Shown here: positions 1 to 6,028 of the stretch, piece by piece
How the letters are laid out: the number at the start of each line of letters is the position of its first letter
How positions within the stretch are numbered: the stretch's first letter is position 1
Assembly: GCA_020050695.1 (NCBI GenBank)
Contig: JAGVKI010000314.1
Location: 1-8,146 of the forward strand
Length of the DNA: 8,146 bases
Direction of reading: 5' to 3'
From: Alphaproteobacteria bacterium
Lineage (GTDB): Bacteria; Pseudomonadota; Alphaproteobacteria; Rickettsiales; SXRF01
The notes under the pieces: generated by a model
What the model was told of the DNA's origin: nothing
Databases searched by the model: none
What the model saw: the letters and a program-made list of their open reading frames with translations, nothing else
Made by a program: the position numbers and the translations under genes

Positions 1-258
1 AAACAGCGCGTAATGCTGGAATACGAAGCCGACATTGCGTTCTTTAACATGCTTTTCCGATGCCTCAACGCCGTCGATCAGCACCTGGCCTTTATCCGCA
101 AATTCAAGGCCTGCGATAATGCGCAGCAGCGTGGTTTTACCGGAACCCGACGGCCCAAGCAGCGCCACCAGTTCACCGCTTTTCACCTGCAGGCTGACAT
201 CGTTCAGCGCATTGAAATCCTTAAAGGACTTAGACAGGTTGCGTACTTCAATCCCCAT
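1..258 (-). CDS. cysA: Sulfate/thiosulfate ABC importer ATP-binding subunit CysA, N-terminal part only
   Basis: Only the first 86 codons are present; the gene runs off the left edge. CysA is the cytoplasmic ATPase that powers sulfate/thiosulfate uptake through CysT and CysW. The start [12 protein letters not shown] leads to a Walker A motif GPSGSGKT at about residues 35-42, then [11 protein letters not shown], and a Q-loop region ending FVFQHYALF (Gln81). These match the N-terminal nucleotide-binding domain of E. coli CysA almost block for block. The signature motif, Walker B and the C-terminal regulatory domain would lie outside the window. The ATG at 256-258 follows cysW by 13 bp, with an AAGGG ribosome-binding site overlapping the cysW stop codon, so translational coupling is likely. 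Other importers share the ATPase fold (spermidine, iron), so the precise name rests on cysT and cysW next door as well as on sequence. Confidence 0.93.
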   Translation of the reverse strand, partial: MGIEVRNLSKSFKDFNALNDVSLQVKSGELVALLGPSGSGKTTLLRIIAGLEFADKGQVLIDGVEASEKHVKERNVGFVFQHYALF

Positions 259-271
259 GGATTTGTTACCC

Positions 272-1111
272 TTACTTAGCTTTCAGTTCATGTGCGAATT
301 TAAATTCAATCAGGCTCTTAAGCAAGAGCGTCACCACCGCAAGGATGGTCAGTATCGAGGCCACCGCAAAAGCAGCCACAAAATTATACTCGTTATAGAG
401 GATTTCCACATGCAGTGGAATGGTATTGGTCTGGCCGCGAATATGGCCGGAAACCACCGATACCGCGCCGAATTCGCCCATAGCGCGGGCATTACACAGC
501 AGCACGCCATACAGCAGGCCCCATTTGATATTGGGCAGCGTCACGCTCATAAACGTGCGAAGCCCGCCTGCCCCGAGCATGATAGCCGCTTCCTCTTCCT
601 CGGTGCCCTGTTCTTCCATCAGCGGAATCAGTTCACGCGCTACAAACGGGAAGGTTACGAACACGGTGGCAATCACCAGCCCCGGCACGGCAAACACCAC
701 CTGCATATCGTTATCCGATAACCACTGGCCAAACACGTTGCCTGCGCCAAACAGCAGCACGTAAATAAGGCCTGAAATCACCGGTGAAACGGAAAATGGC
801 AGGTCAATAAAGGTCAGCAGCAGGCGTTTGCCCTTGAATTCAAATTTGGCAATCGCCCATGACGCGGCAACGCCAAACAGCACGTTAAACGGCACGGCAA
901 TCATGGCAACGAACAAGGTCAGCTTGATGGCCGAAAGGGCATAGGGTTGCACCAGGGCGTTCACATAGGCCGCCCAGCCATGGCGGAACGCTTCCACAAA
1001 CACGACAACCATCGGCAACATCACCAGAATGCCCATAAATAGCAGCGCCGTGGTAAGCAGCAGCGCACGAATCAGGAAGGGTTCGGTAATCGGGGATGTA
1101 TGGCGGCTCAT
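272..1111 (-). CDS. cysW: Sulfate/thiosulfate ABC importer permease subunit CysW
   Basis: A 279-residue inner-membrane permease that forms half of the sulfate channel with CysT. Hydrophobic segments lie at roughly residues 17-40, 62-88, 101-123, 137-157, 197-220 and 244-266, fitting six membrane spans. The ATPase-coupling EAA loop reads [17 protein letters not shown] at about 171-187. The blocks [13 protein letters not shown] (103-115) and [20 protein letters not shown] (207-226) are the ones that set CysW apart from CysT, and E. coli CysW has close equivalents. Length is near the usual 280-290. The ATG lies one base after the cysT stop codon, behind a strong GAGGGGA site (plus-strand 1116-1122) that overlaps that stop. 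This implies one transcript and coupled translation with cysT upstream and cysA downstream. Confidence 0.95.
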   Translation of the reverse strand: MSRHTSPITEPFLIRALLLTTALLFMGILVMLPMVVVFVEAFRHGWAAYVNALVQPYALSAIKLTLFVAMIAVPFNVLFGVAASWAIAKFEFKGKRLLLTFIDLPFSVSPVISGLIYVLLFGAGNVFGQWLSDNDMQVVFAVPGLVIATVFVTFPFVARELIPLMEEQGTEEEEAAIMLGAGGLRTFMSVTLPNIKWGLLYGVLLCNARAMGEFGAVSVVSGHIRGQTNTIPLHVEILYNEYNFVAAFAVASILTILAVVTLLLKSLIEFKFAHELKAK

Positions 1112-1112
1112 G

Positions 1113-1976
1113 CTATCCCCTCGTCTTTAGAGAGCGTGTGCCAGTCCAGGCCTGCAGCACGTTGATGACCAAAAGCATGAAAAACGATGCCACCAGCATG
1201 ACGCAGGCAATCGCCGTTGCGCCTGCATAGTCATACTGTTCCAGCTTGGTGACAATCACCAGCGGTACGATTTCAGAGAGTTTTGGGATATTGCCCGCAA
1301 TAAAAATCACCGAACCATATTCGCCCAGACCACGCGCAAACGACATGGCAAAGCCCGTCAGCAGCGCCGGCAGGATGCTGGGGAAAATCACCTGCCAGAA
1401 GGTCTGCCAGCGTGTGGCGCCAAGGCTTAAGGCTGCCTCTTCGAGTTCCTTATCGATGTCCTGTAAAATCGGCTCTACCGTGCGCACAACGAAGGGAAGC
1501 CCTACGAAAATAAGCGCAATCAGAATACCCAGCGGGGTAAATGCCACCTTGATGCCAAGCGGTTCTAAATACTGGCCAATCCAGCCCGCAGGCGCATATA
1601 GCGCGGTAAGCGCAATACCGGCAACCGCCGTGGGTAGCGCAAAAGGCAAATCCACCATGGCGTCGATGATCTTTTTCATCGGAAAACGATAGCGCACCAG
1701 TACCCACGCCACAATCAGCCCAAAAAAGCAATTCACCAGTGCCGCCAGAAAGGACAGGCCAAAACTGATTTTATAGGCATGCACTACCCGCTCACTGGCC
1801 ACCGCATCCCAGAACTGGCCAAGGGTCATCCCCCAGGTGGTGATAAACAGGCCCGACAGCGGAATCAGCACGATCACCATCAGGTAGGCCAGCGTAAAGC
1901 CGAGCGTAAGCCTGAAGCCAGGAATGATGCTGGGGCGCCTGAGCGAGTGCAGGTAGGTGGTTAAGCGTGATGCCAT
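1113..1976 (-). CDS. cysT: Sulfate/thiosulfate ABC importer permease subunit CysT (CysU)
   Basis: A 287-residue inner-membrane permease, partner of CysW. Hydrophobic segments lie at about 22-46, 70-94, 109-127, 147-166, 202-228 and 252-273. Diagnostic blocks are DLPFALPTAVAGIALTALY (109-127), the EAA loop LEEAALSLGATRWQTFWQV (178-196) and ARGLGEYGSVIFIAGNIP (214-231); E. coli CysT carries near-identical versions. The ATG at 1974-1976 is the only good start: a TAA lies in frame about 20 bases upstream, and the family's conserved PGF motif begins at residue 19. No clear Shine-Dalgarno sequence precedes it, and the leader contains an inverted repeat. It is the first gene of the cysTWA run. No periplasmic sulfate-binding protein (sbp/cysP) precedes it, because recJ occupies that place, so the binding protein must be encoded elsewhere. 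Confidence 0.95.
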   Translation of the reverse strand: MASRLTTYLHSLRRPSIIPGFRLTLGFTLAYLMVIVLIPLSGLFITTWGMTLGQFWDAVASERVVHAYKISFGLSFLAALVNCFFGLIVAWVLVRYRFPMKKIIDAMVDLPFALPTAVAGIALTALYAPAGWIGQYLEPLGIKVAFTPLGILIALIFVGLPFVVRTVEPILQDIDKELEEAALSLGATRWQTFWQVIFPSILPALLTGFAMSFARGLGEYGSVIFIAGNIPKLSEIVPLVIVTKLEQYDYAGATAIACVMLVASFFMLLVINVLQAWTGTRSLKTRG

Positions 1977-2015
1977 GGAACATGTAACTAAGGTTTAAGC
2001 CTGTTCCGTATAACA
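1977..2015 (-). promoter_or_regulatory. cysT leader: possible extended -10 box and an inverted repeat abutting the start codon
   Basis: On the minus strand, the element TGTTATACG (plus-strand 2007-2015) resembles an extended -10 promoter box (TG-n-TATAnT), about 30 bases before the cysT ATG. No good -35 is visible. Between it and the ATG lies a perfect 6 bp inverted repeat, GGAACA at 1977-1982 and TGTTCC at 2002-2007. It encloses a near-palindrome, GGTTTAAGCC (1992-2001). The repeat ends exactly at the base before the ATG. It could be an operator or an RNA hairpin limiting initiation. I do not recognise a specific regulator site, and a repeat this short could arise by chance. Confidence 0.3.
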
Positions 2016-2038
2016 TTAATTGCCGAAAAAATAACGCT

Positions 2039-2067
2039 AAAAATGCCTGGCTGTCTATTGACCCGGC
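2039..2067 (-). terminator. Possible weak terminator after recJ
   Basis: Read on the minus strand just past the recJ stop, GCCGGG (plus-strand 2062-2067) can pair with CCAGGC (2045-2050) with one internal mismatch across an 11-base loop. One A and five T's then follow (2039-2044). This has the form of a rho-independent terminator, but the stem is short and imperfect. If it works, it would partly separate recJ transcription from cysTWA. Confidence 0.3.
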
Positions 2068-2069
2068 AG

Positions 2070-3866
2070 CTAGGCGGCGGCAATATCATCTATATGAAAA
2101 TTAACGCTTTTTTTGCCATTCCACTCATTAATGCGCAGCTGCCCTGCCACATGGATAGGTTTTCCCTGCGCCAAAAGCAGGGCGTCGCCCAGCGGGCCGC
2201 CCATGGCGCGGAAGGCAATCCCGGCCAGGCGGTTATTGCTGACCCGGCAGGCCAGCATCACGCGCACATGCTGTTCGCCTACCACCGAGGCATTGACCAC
2301 CGTGACATTCTGTACGACTACGCGGATATTGGGATTGCCCTGGCCAAACGGGCCAAGTTTTTCGATCTGGCCCACAAGATCAGCGCTCGCACCGGAAATA
2401 CCCAGCATTACATCCACAAACAGGCGCTTTTGCACCGAACTGTCCTTGACCTGCATCTGCACACGCTGTGATAGAAACTCGGTCAGCGCCGGGATTTTAT
2501 CTTCTTCGGCCGTAAAACCTGCCGCCATGGCATGACCGCCGCCTGCTACCAGCAGGCCCGCTTCACGCGCTGCGATCACCGATGCGCCAAAATCAAAGCC
2601 AGGCACCGAACGTGCAGACGCCTTACCTAACCGTGTATTATTTGGGCCACCATCAATCCCGATCACCGCAACCGGCTTAAAGAAGCGTTCTTTGAGCCTG
2701 CCTGCCACAATGCCTATCACACCCGGATGCCAGCCCTGCCCGCTTACGACCAATATGGGGCTTTCCGGCGGCATGCGCTCGGCCTGCAAGGTCGCCTCTT
2801 CCAGTACGTTGGCTTCGATGGTTTTGCGCTCGCTGTTATACTGGTCGAGTTCACGCGCCAGCTGCGCCGCCTGCATGGGATCGTCGCAGGTAAGCAACCT
2901 TACACCCAGATCCGATTTACCCACGCGCCCACCGGCATTAATGCGTGGCCCCAGCACAAACCCGGCATGGTATACACCGGGTTTCTCGTCAATCCCCGTC
3001 ATGTCGAATACGGCGTTCATACCGGCATTGCCGCGCCCGGCCATGACTTTCAGCCCCTGGGCGACCAGCGCGCGGTTTACGCCCACCAGCGGCACTACGT
3101 CACACACGGTGCCAAGCGCCACAATATCCAGCCACTGGCGCAAATCCGGCTCACGTTTGCCGCCATACCAGCCACGCTCGCGCAGCAGGCGGTTTACCGC
3201 AACCGCCAGCAGGAACGCAACACCCACAGCCGCTAAATGCCCATGCGGCGAGGTTTCATCCAGGCGGTTCGGATTGACAATGGCAATGGCCTTAGGCCTA
3301 CGCGCTTCACCCTGATGGTGGTCGATGACAATCACATCCAGCCCTGCGTTATGCGCTTCTTCAAGCGGCTCAAACGAAAGCGTGCCGCAATCCACCGTAA
3401 TCACCAGCGCCGCACCGCGTTTTTTAAGTTCCAGCATCGCTGCGCTGTTCGGGCCGTAGCCTTCTTTCATGCGGTCAGGAATATAGACAATCGGCTCCGA
3501 TCCCAGCGCGCGGAAAAACCGCATCAGCAGCGCCGAAGACGTTGCCCCGTCCACATCGTAATCACCAAAAATGGCAATGCGCTCACCCGCCATAATAGCA
3601 GCGGCCACGCGCTCTGCTGCCACATCCATATCCAGCAGGTGCGATGGGTCGGGCATGGCATTTTTAAGGCTGGGGTTTAGAAAATCATCCACGTCTTCAA
3701 GCGCAATCCCACGCGCAACAATGATACGTGCCAGCAGTTCGGGAAGCCGGTATTTTTGCACCAGCGCCAGCACCTGCCGCTCATCGGCATCACGTGTAAT
3801 CCACGCCCTGCCGGTAAGCGAGGTTATGACCGTATCAGCAGTAACATTAGTAGTTGCATCAGACAT
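2070..3866 (-). CDS. recJ: Single-stranded-DNA-specific 5'-3' exonuclease RecJ
   Basis: A 598-residue cytoplasmic DHH-family nuclease that resects single-stranded DNA 5' to 3' in RecF-pathway recombination, mismatch repair and base excision repair. It requires Mn2+ or Mg2+. Visible motifs in order: GDYDVDG (101-107), VDCG (158-161), the namesake DHH (182-184) and GTVCDVVPL (252-260). Then come GPRINAGGR (306-314), the DHHA1 domain with SGQGWHPGVIGIVAGR (375-390) and GGGHAMAAGF (442-451), and the OB-fold tail with LGPFGQGNP (504-512). All catalytic acidic and histidine motifs are intact, and the length is in the normal 560-610 range. The ATG at 3864-3866 is the only reasonable start before the conserved SLTGRAW (residues 16-22), although no strong Shine-Dalgarno sequence precedes it. 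It diverges from the methyltransferase gene across 38 bp and is followed co-directionally by cysT. Confidence 0.97.
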   Translation of the reverse strand: MSDATTNVTADTVITSLTGRAWITRDADERQVLALVQKYRLPELLARIIVARGIALEDVDDFLNPSLKNAMPDPSHLLDMDVAAERVAAAIMAGERIAIFGDYDVDGATSSALLMRFFRALGSEPIVYIPDRMKEGYGPNSAAMLELKKRGAALVITVDCGTLSFEPLEEAHNAGLDVIVIDHHQGEARRPKAIAIVNPNRLDETSPHGHLAAVGVAFLLAVAVNRLLRERGWYGGKREPDLRQWLDIVALGTVCDVVPLVGVNRALVAQGLKVMAGRGNAGMNAVFDMTGIDEKPGVYHAGFVLGPRINAGGRVGKSDLGVRLLTCDDPMQAAQLARELDQYNSERKTIEANVLEEATLQAERMPPESPILVVSGQGWHPGVIGIVAGRLKERFFKPVAVIGIDGGPNNTRLGKASARSVPGFDFGASVIAAREAGLLVAGGGHAMAAGFTAEEDKIPALTEFLSQRVQMQVKDSSVQKRLFVDVMLGISGASADLVGQIEKLGPFGQGNPNIRVVVQNVTVVNASVVGEQHVRVMLACRVSNNRLAGIAFRAMGGPLGDALLLAQGKPIHVAGQLRINEWNGKKSVNFHIDDIAAA

Positions 3867-3892
3867 GGGCAGCGTTACAAATCAACCAAATG

Positions 3893-3899
3893 AAAGGAA
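3893..3899 (+). promoter_or_regulatory. Ribosome-binding site that fixes the O-methyltransferase start
   Basis: AAAGGAA lies five bases before the ATG at 3905-3907. An in-frame ATG also exists at 3854, but it has no such site, lies inside the opposing recJ coding region, and would add 17 residues that resemble no family sequence. The 3905 start is therefore preferred. Confidence 0.7.
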
Positions 3900-3904
3900 A
3901 TAGT

Positions 3905-4585
3905 ATGAGCCGTCAGCGAAGCCCTGCTACCGACTATATCCGCAGCCTCTACGCCGCGCAAGACACCTTACTGGCCGATATTGATAACATGCTGAAATCG
4001 CAAAATATCGCTATGCATGTAGGCGCTGAAGAGGGCAAGCTGCTGCAGGTGCTGGCAGCCATGCATGGGGTGAAAACCATTGTGGAAGTCGGCACCCTGG
4101 CAGGTTATTCCACCATCTGGATGGCGCGCGGCCTGCCCGGTGATGAATATGGGGGCGGGCATATCTACACCCTGAACAAAGACCCGCGCCATATCGCCAT
4201 GGCCAAGGAGTCTTTTGCAAAATCAGATGTAGCCGAGCGCATCACCATGCTCGAGGGCGACGCCAAGGATTCACTGGAAAAACTGGCGCAGGACAAGGCG
4301 TTCAAAGCAAAGCCGCTGGACATGGTCTTTATTGATGCCGATAAGATTTCCTATAATATCTACCTCGACTGGGCAGAGCAGCATGTGCGAAAAGGCGGGC
4401 TGATCATTGCCGATAACACCTTCCTGTTTGGCAGCGTATGGCTTGAGTCACCGCCCGAAGGCGTCGCACCCACCACATGGAACGCCATGCGCCGCTTTAA
4501 TGAAAGGCTGGCAGACCAAAGCCGCTACCAGTCGGTCATCATACCGACGGCAGAGGGCCTCAGTGTCGCGATTAAATTATTCTAA
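3905..4585 (+). CDS. Class I SAM-dependent O-methyltransferase, catechol/caffeoyl-CoA (COG4122) family
   Basis: A 226-residue soluble enzyme expected to move a methyl group from S-adenosylmethionine to a catechol-type or other hydroxyl; the substrate cannot be told from sequence. The N-terminal helical part reaches about residue 55. The SAM-binding motif I is IVEVGTLAGYSTIWMA (59-74), and the family's FIDADK motif is at 142-147. Asp144 with the pair Asp170-Asn171 (GGLIIADN) corresponds to the Mg2+-binding Asp/Asp/Asn triad of catechol O-methyltransferase. The C-terminus IPTAEGLSVAIKLF is typical of the family. One oddity: after strand 2 it reads TLNKDP, where the family usually has an acidic residue contacting the SAM ribose (TxExDP), so Asn91 replaces it. 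The start is set by an AAAGGAA site. It diverges from recJ and overlaps the next gene tail-to-tail by 4 bp. No neighbour suggests a pathway. Confidence 0.9.
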   Translation: MSRQRSPATDYIRSLYAAQDTLLADIDNMLKSQNIAMHVGAEEGKLLQVLAAMHGVKTIVEVGTLAGYSTIWMARGLPGDEYGGGHIYTLNKDPRHIAMAKESFAKSDVAERITMLEGDAKDSLEKLAQDKAFKAKPLDMVFIDADKISYNIYLDWAEQHVRKGGLIIADNTFLFGSVWLESPPEGVAPTTWNAMRRFNERLADQSRYQSVIIPTAEGLSVAIKLF

Positions 4586-5145
4586 ACGGTGTCGCCTTCG
4601 AGAACGTCCAGAATCTGCTCCATCTCGGTGACGACATGGAAATAGGTGGCCGTTTCGGTTTTGGCGAACTTGTTTTCGATGATGCTGTGCATCAGCGCAA
4701 TCAACGGATCCCAGTAATTCTGGTAATTGAAAATCACGATTGGCTTATCATGCAGCAGCAGCTGTTTCCAGGTGAGGATTTCGAACATCTCATCCATGGT
4801 GCCAAAACCGCCCGGGAATACGATAAACGCATCGGAGCGCTCAAACATGCACTGCTTGCGTTCATGCATCGTGTTTACGATGATGATTTCGGTGAGCGAC
4901 TGGTGCTCGTTTTCGATATTGCGAAGCGATACCGGGAATACACCGGTTACATGGCCTTGCGCTTTCATGGTCGAGTTGGCAATCGCACCCATTACGCCAC
5001 AATCACCACCGCCATAAACGAGGGTGATTTTGCGGTCGGCGAGCAATTTGCCAAATTCGGCGCCGACATCTAGGAATTTCTTATCTACTGCATTGGACGC
5101 GCCGCAAAAGACGCAAAGGGACTTCGGGGAAGGATTATTGGTCAT
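4582..5145 (-). CDS. LOG-family protein (TIGR00730), probable nucleoside 5'-monophosphate phosphoribohydrolase
   Basis: A 187-residue Rossmann-like cytoplasmic protein, normal length for the family. Characterised members split N6-modified AMP (cytokinin nucleotides) or related nucleoside monophosphates into free base and ribose 5-phosphate; bacterial homologues are often misnamed lysine decarboxylase. Visible motifs: CVFCGAS (11-17), VYGGGDCGVMGAIA (43-56), MHERK (93-97) and PGGFGTMDEMFEILTWKQL (111-129). The last contains the PGGxGTxxE signature with the catalytic-site Glu, and MHERK supplies the paired Arg. The ATG at 5143-5145 has an AGGA site (plus-strand 5150-5153). The gene faces the methyltransferase with a 4 bp overlap of stop regions and diverges from the dehydrogenase gene across 96 bp. 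Family membership is sure; the physiological substrate is unknown. Confidence 0.93.
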   Translation of the reverse strand: MTNNPSPKSLCVFCGASNAVDKKFLDVGAEFGKLLADRKITLVYGGGDCGVMGAIANSTMKAQGHVTGVFPVSLRNIENEHQSLTEIIIVNTMHERKQCMFERSDAFIVFPGGFGTMDEMFEILTWKQLLLHDKPIVIFNYQNYWDPLIALMHSIIENKFAKTETATYFHVVTEMEQILDVLEGDTV

Positions 5146-5166
5146 GAGTTCCTGCTATAGTTTGAC

Positions 5167-5195
5167 ATCATACTGTCTTGTGGTTCATTTTTCAT
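5167..5195 (-). promoter_or_regulatory. Candidate promoter for the LOG-family gene
   Basis: On the minus strand, ATGAAA (plus-strand 5190-5195, four of six matches to TTGACA) is 17 bases from TATGAT (5167-5172, five of six matches to TATAAT). Transcription would start near 5160, giving a leader of about 15 bases before the ATG at 5145. The -10 box lies mostly within one arm of an inverted repeat that is mirrored before the dehydrogenase gene. Confidence 0.45.
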
Positions 5196-5220
5196 TCTGA
5201 TACTTACCCTTTCAGTATGA
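5168..5220. repeat. Perfect 8 bp inverted repeat in the divergent LOG/SDR promoter region
   Basis: TCATACTG at 5168-5175 is the exact reverse complement of CAGTATGA at 5213-5220, with 37 bases between. Read in the direction of each flanking gene, each arm is CAGTATGA. This supplies a TATGAT box for the leftward gene and a TATGAC box (5216-5221) for the rightward gene. Each sits about 20 bases from its start codon. The arms may simply be similar -10 boxes, or half-sites for one regulator. Confidence 0.5.
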
Positions 5221-5241
5221 CTAATAAATGGTTACTTTTTT

Positions 5242-6024
5242 ATGAAAAACCCTCAAACTATTGTAATTACGGGTGCAAGTAGCGGTCTTGGCGCTGCCCT
5301 GGCTAAACATTACGCAGCCCCCGGCATTACCTTGTATTTACTGGGGCGCAGCGCCTCCCGGCTTGAAGAAGTGGCCGAATTCTGCCGCTTACGCCAGGCC
5401 GTTGCCTATAGCCATATCGCCGATGTGGCCGACCAGGCCGGGATGGAAAAACTCCTGCTATCGATCGATAGCAAAAGCCCGGTTGACCTTATTATCGCCA
5501 ATGCCGGTATTTCTGCTGGCACCGGCGGTGGCGGCGAATCAGCACAGCAGGTACATCGGATATTTGCTACCAATATTGACGGGGTAATGAACAGTATCCA
5601 GCCGTTGATTCCGGCCATGAGCGCGCGCAAAACCGGGCAGATAGCGATTATTTCCTCACTGGCAGGCATCCGCGCCCTGCCCAGTTCCCCCGCCTACAGC
5701 GCCAGCAAGGCCTGCGTGCGCTATTATGGCGATGCACTGCGCGGCAGTCTGCGCACGCATGGAATACAGGTAAGTGTGGTATGCCCGGGCTATGTGCGCA
5801 CCCCCATGACCGATGTAAATAATTTCCCCATGCCCTTTATCATGAGCGCACAAAAAGCGGCGCAGATTATCGCACGCGGCCTTGCCCGAAAACGTCCGCG
5901 CATTGCATTTCCGCTCGCGCTTTACATTCCGCTATGGCTGCTTTCCTGCCTGCCGGTATGCGTTACCGACGCGTTCTTTGCGCGGCTTCCTGCAAAGCCT
6001 TCGGTTGCTGCGCAGTCGCAGTAA
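5242..6024 (+). CDS. Short-chain dehydrogenase/reductase (SDR), classical type
   Basis: A 260-residue NAD(P)-dependent oxidoreductase of unknown substrate. The cofactor motif TGASSGLG is at 10-17. Strand 2 ends LLGR, with Arg36 placed as in NADP-preferring members. The structural motif NAG is at 87-89, the catalytic Ser in IISSLAG (137-142), and the active-site pair Tyr152 and Lys156 in YSASK. The PG motif CPGYVRTPM is at 181-189. The C-terminal tail (about 223-247) is strongly hydrophobic (FPLALYIPLWLLSCLPVCV), a feature of an SDR subgroup thought to associate with membranes or lipophilic substrates; that last point is inference. The ATG at 5242 has no Shine-Dalgarno sequence, only a T-rich stretch, but conserved motifs begin at residue 7, so the start cannot be far off. 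The gene ends 4 bp before the astB stop. Confidence 0.92.
   Translation: MKNPQTIVITGASSGLGAALAKHYAAPGITLYLLGRSASRLEEVAEFCRLRQAVAYSHIADVADQAGMEKLLLSIDSKSPVDLIIANAGISAGTGGGGESAQQVHRIFATNIDGVMNSIQPLIPAMSARKTGQIAIISSLAGIRALPSSPAYSASKACVRYYGDALRGSLRTHGIQVSVVCPGYVRTPMTDVNNFPMPFIMSAQKAAQIIARGLARKRPRIAFPLALYIPLWLLSCLPVCVTDAFFARLPAKPSVAAQSQ
6005..6024. other. Short hairpin at the convergent dehydrogenase/astB junction
   Basis: TTGCTGCG (6005-6012) pairs with CGCAGTAA (6017-6024) around a CAGT loop, including one G-T pair, and ends exactly at the dehydrogenase stop codon. No T-run follows on either strand, so it does not meet the usual form of an intrinsic terminator. It is the only structure I see between two genes that converge with 4 bp to spare. 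Confidence 0.25.
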
Positions 6025-6028
6025 AACA

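Noticed and set aside
35..721. Long open frame of 228 codons on the plus strand
   Set aside because: It lies antisense to cysA and cysW, which are strongly supported by conserved motifs. Its translation is rich in His, Arg and Gln with no recognisable domain, as expected for a shadow frame.
2692..3315. 207-codon open frame on the plus strand, with two other long frames nearby (2727-3236 and 3237-3680)
   Set aside because: All are antisense to recJ. The translations are low-complexity (Ser/Pro/Thr/Arg- or His/Arg-rich) with no family likeness.
3854..3904. Upstream in-frame ATG at 3854 for the O-methyltransferase
   Set aside because: It would overlap the first codons of recJ, has no ribosome-binding site, and adds residues unlike the family. 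The ATG at 3905 has a good AAAGGAA site.
5162..5167. Consensus TTGACA on the plus strand as a -35 box for the dehydrogenase gene
   Set aside because: No usable -10 box lies 16-18 bases downstream (TCATTT or neighbours match poorly), and it would give an unusually long leader compared with the nearer TATGAC box.
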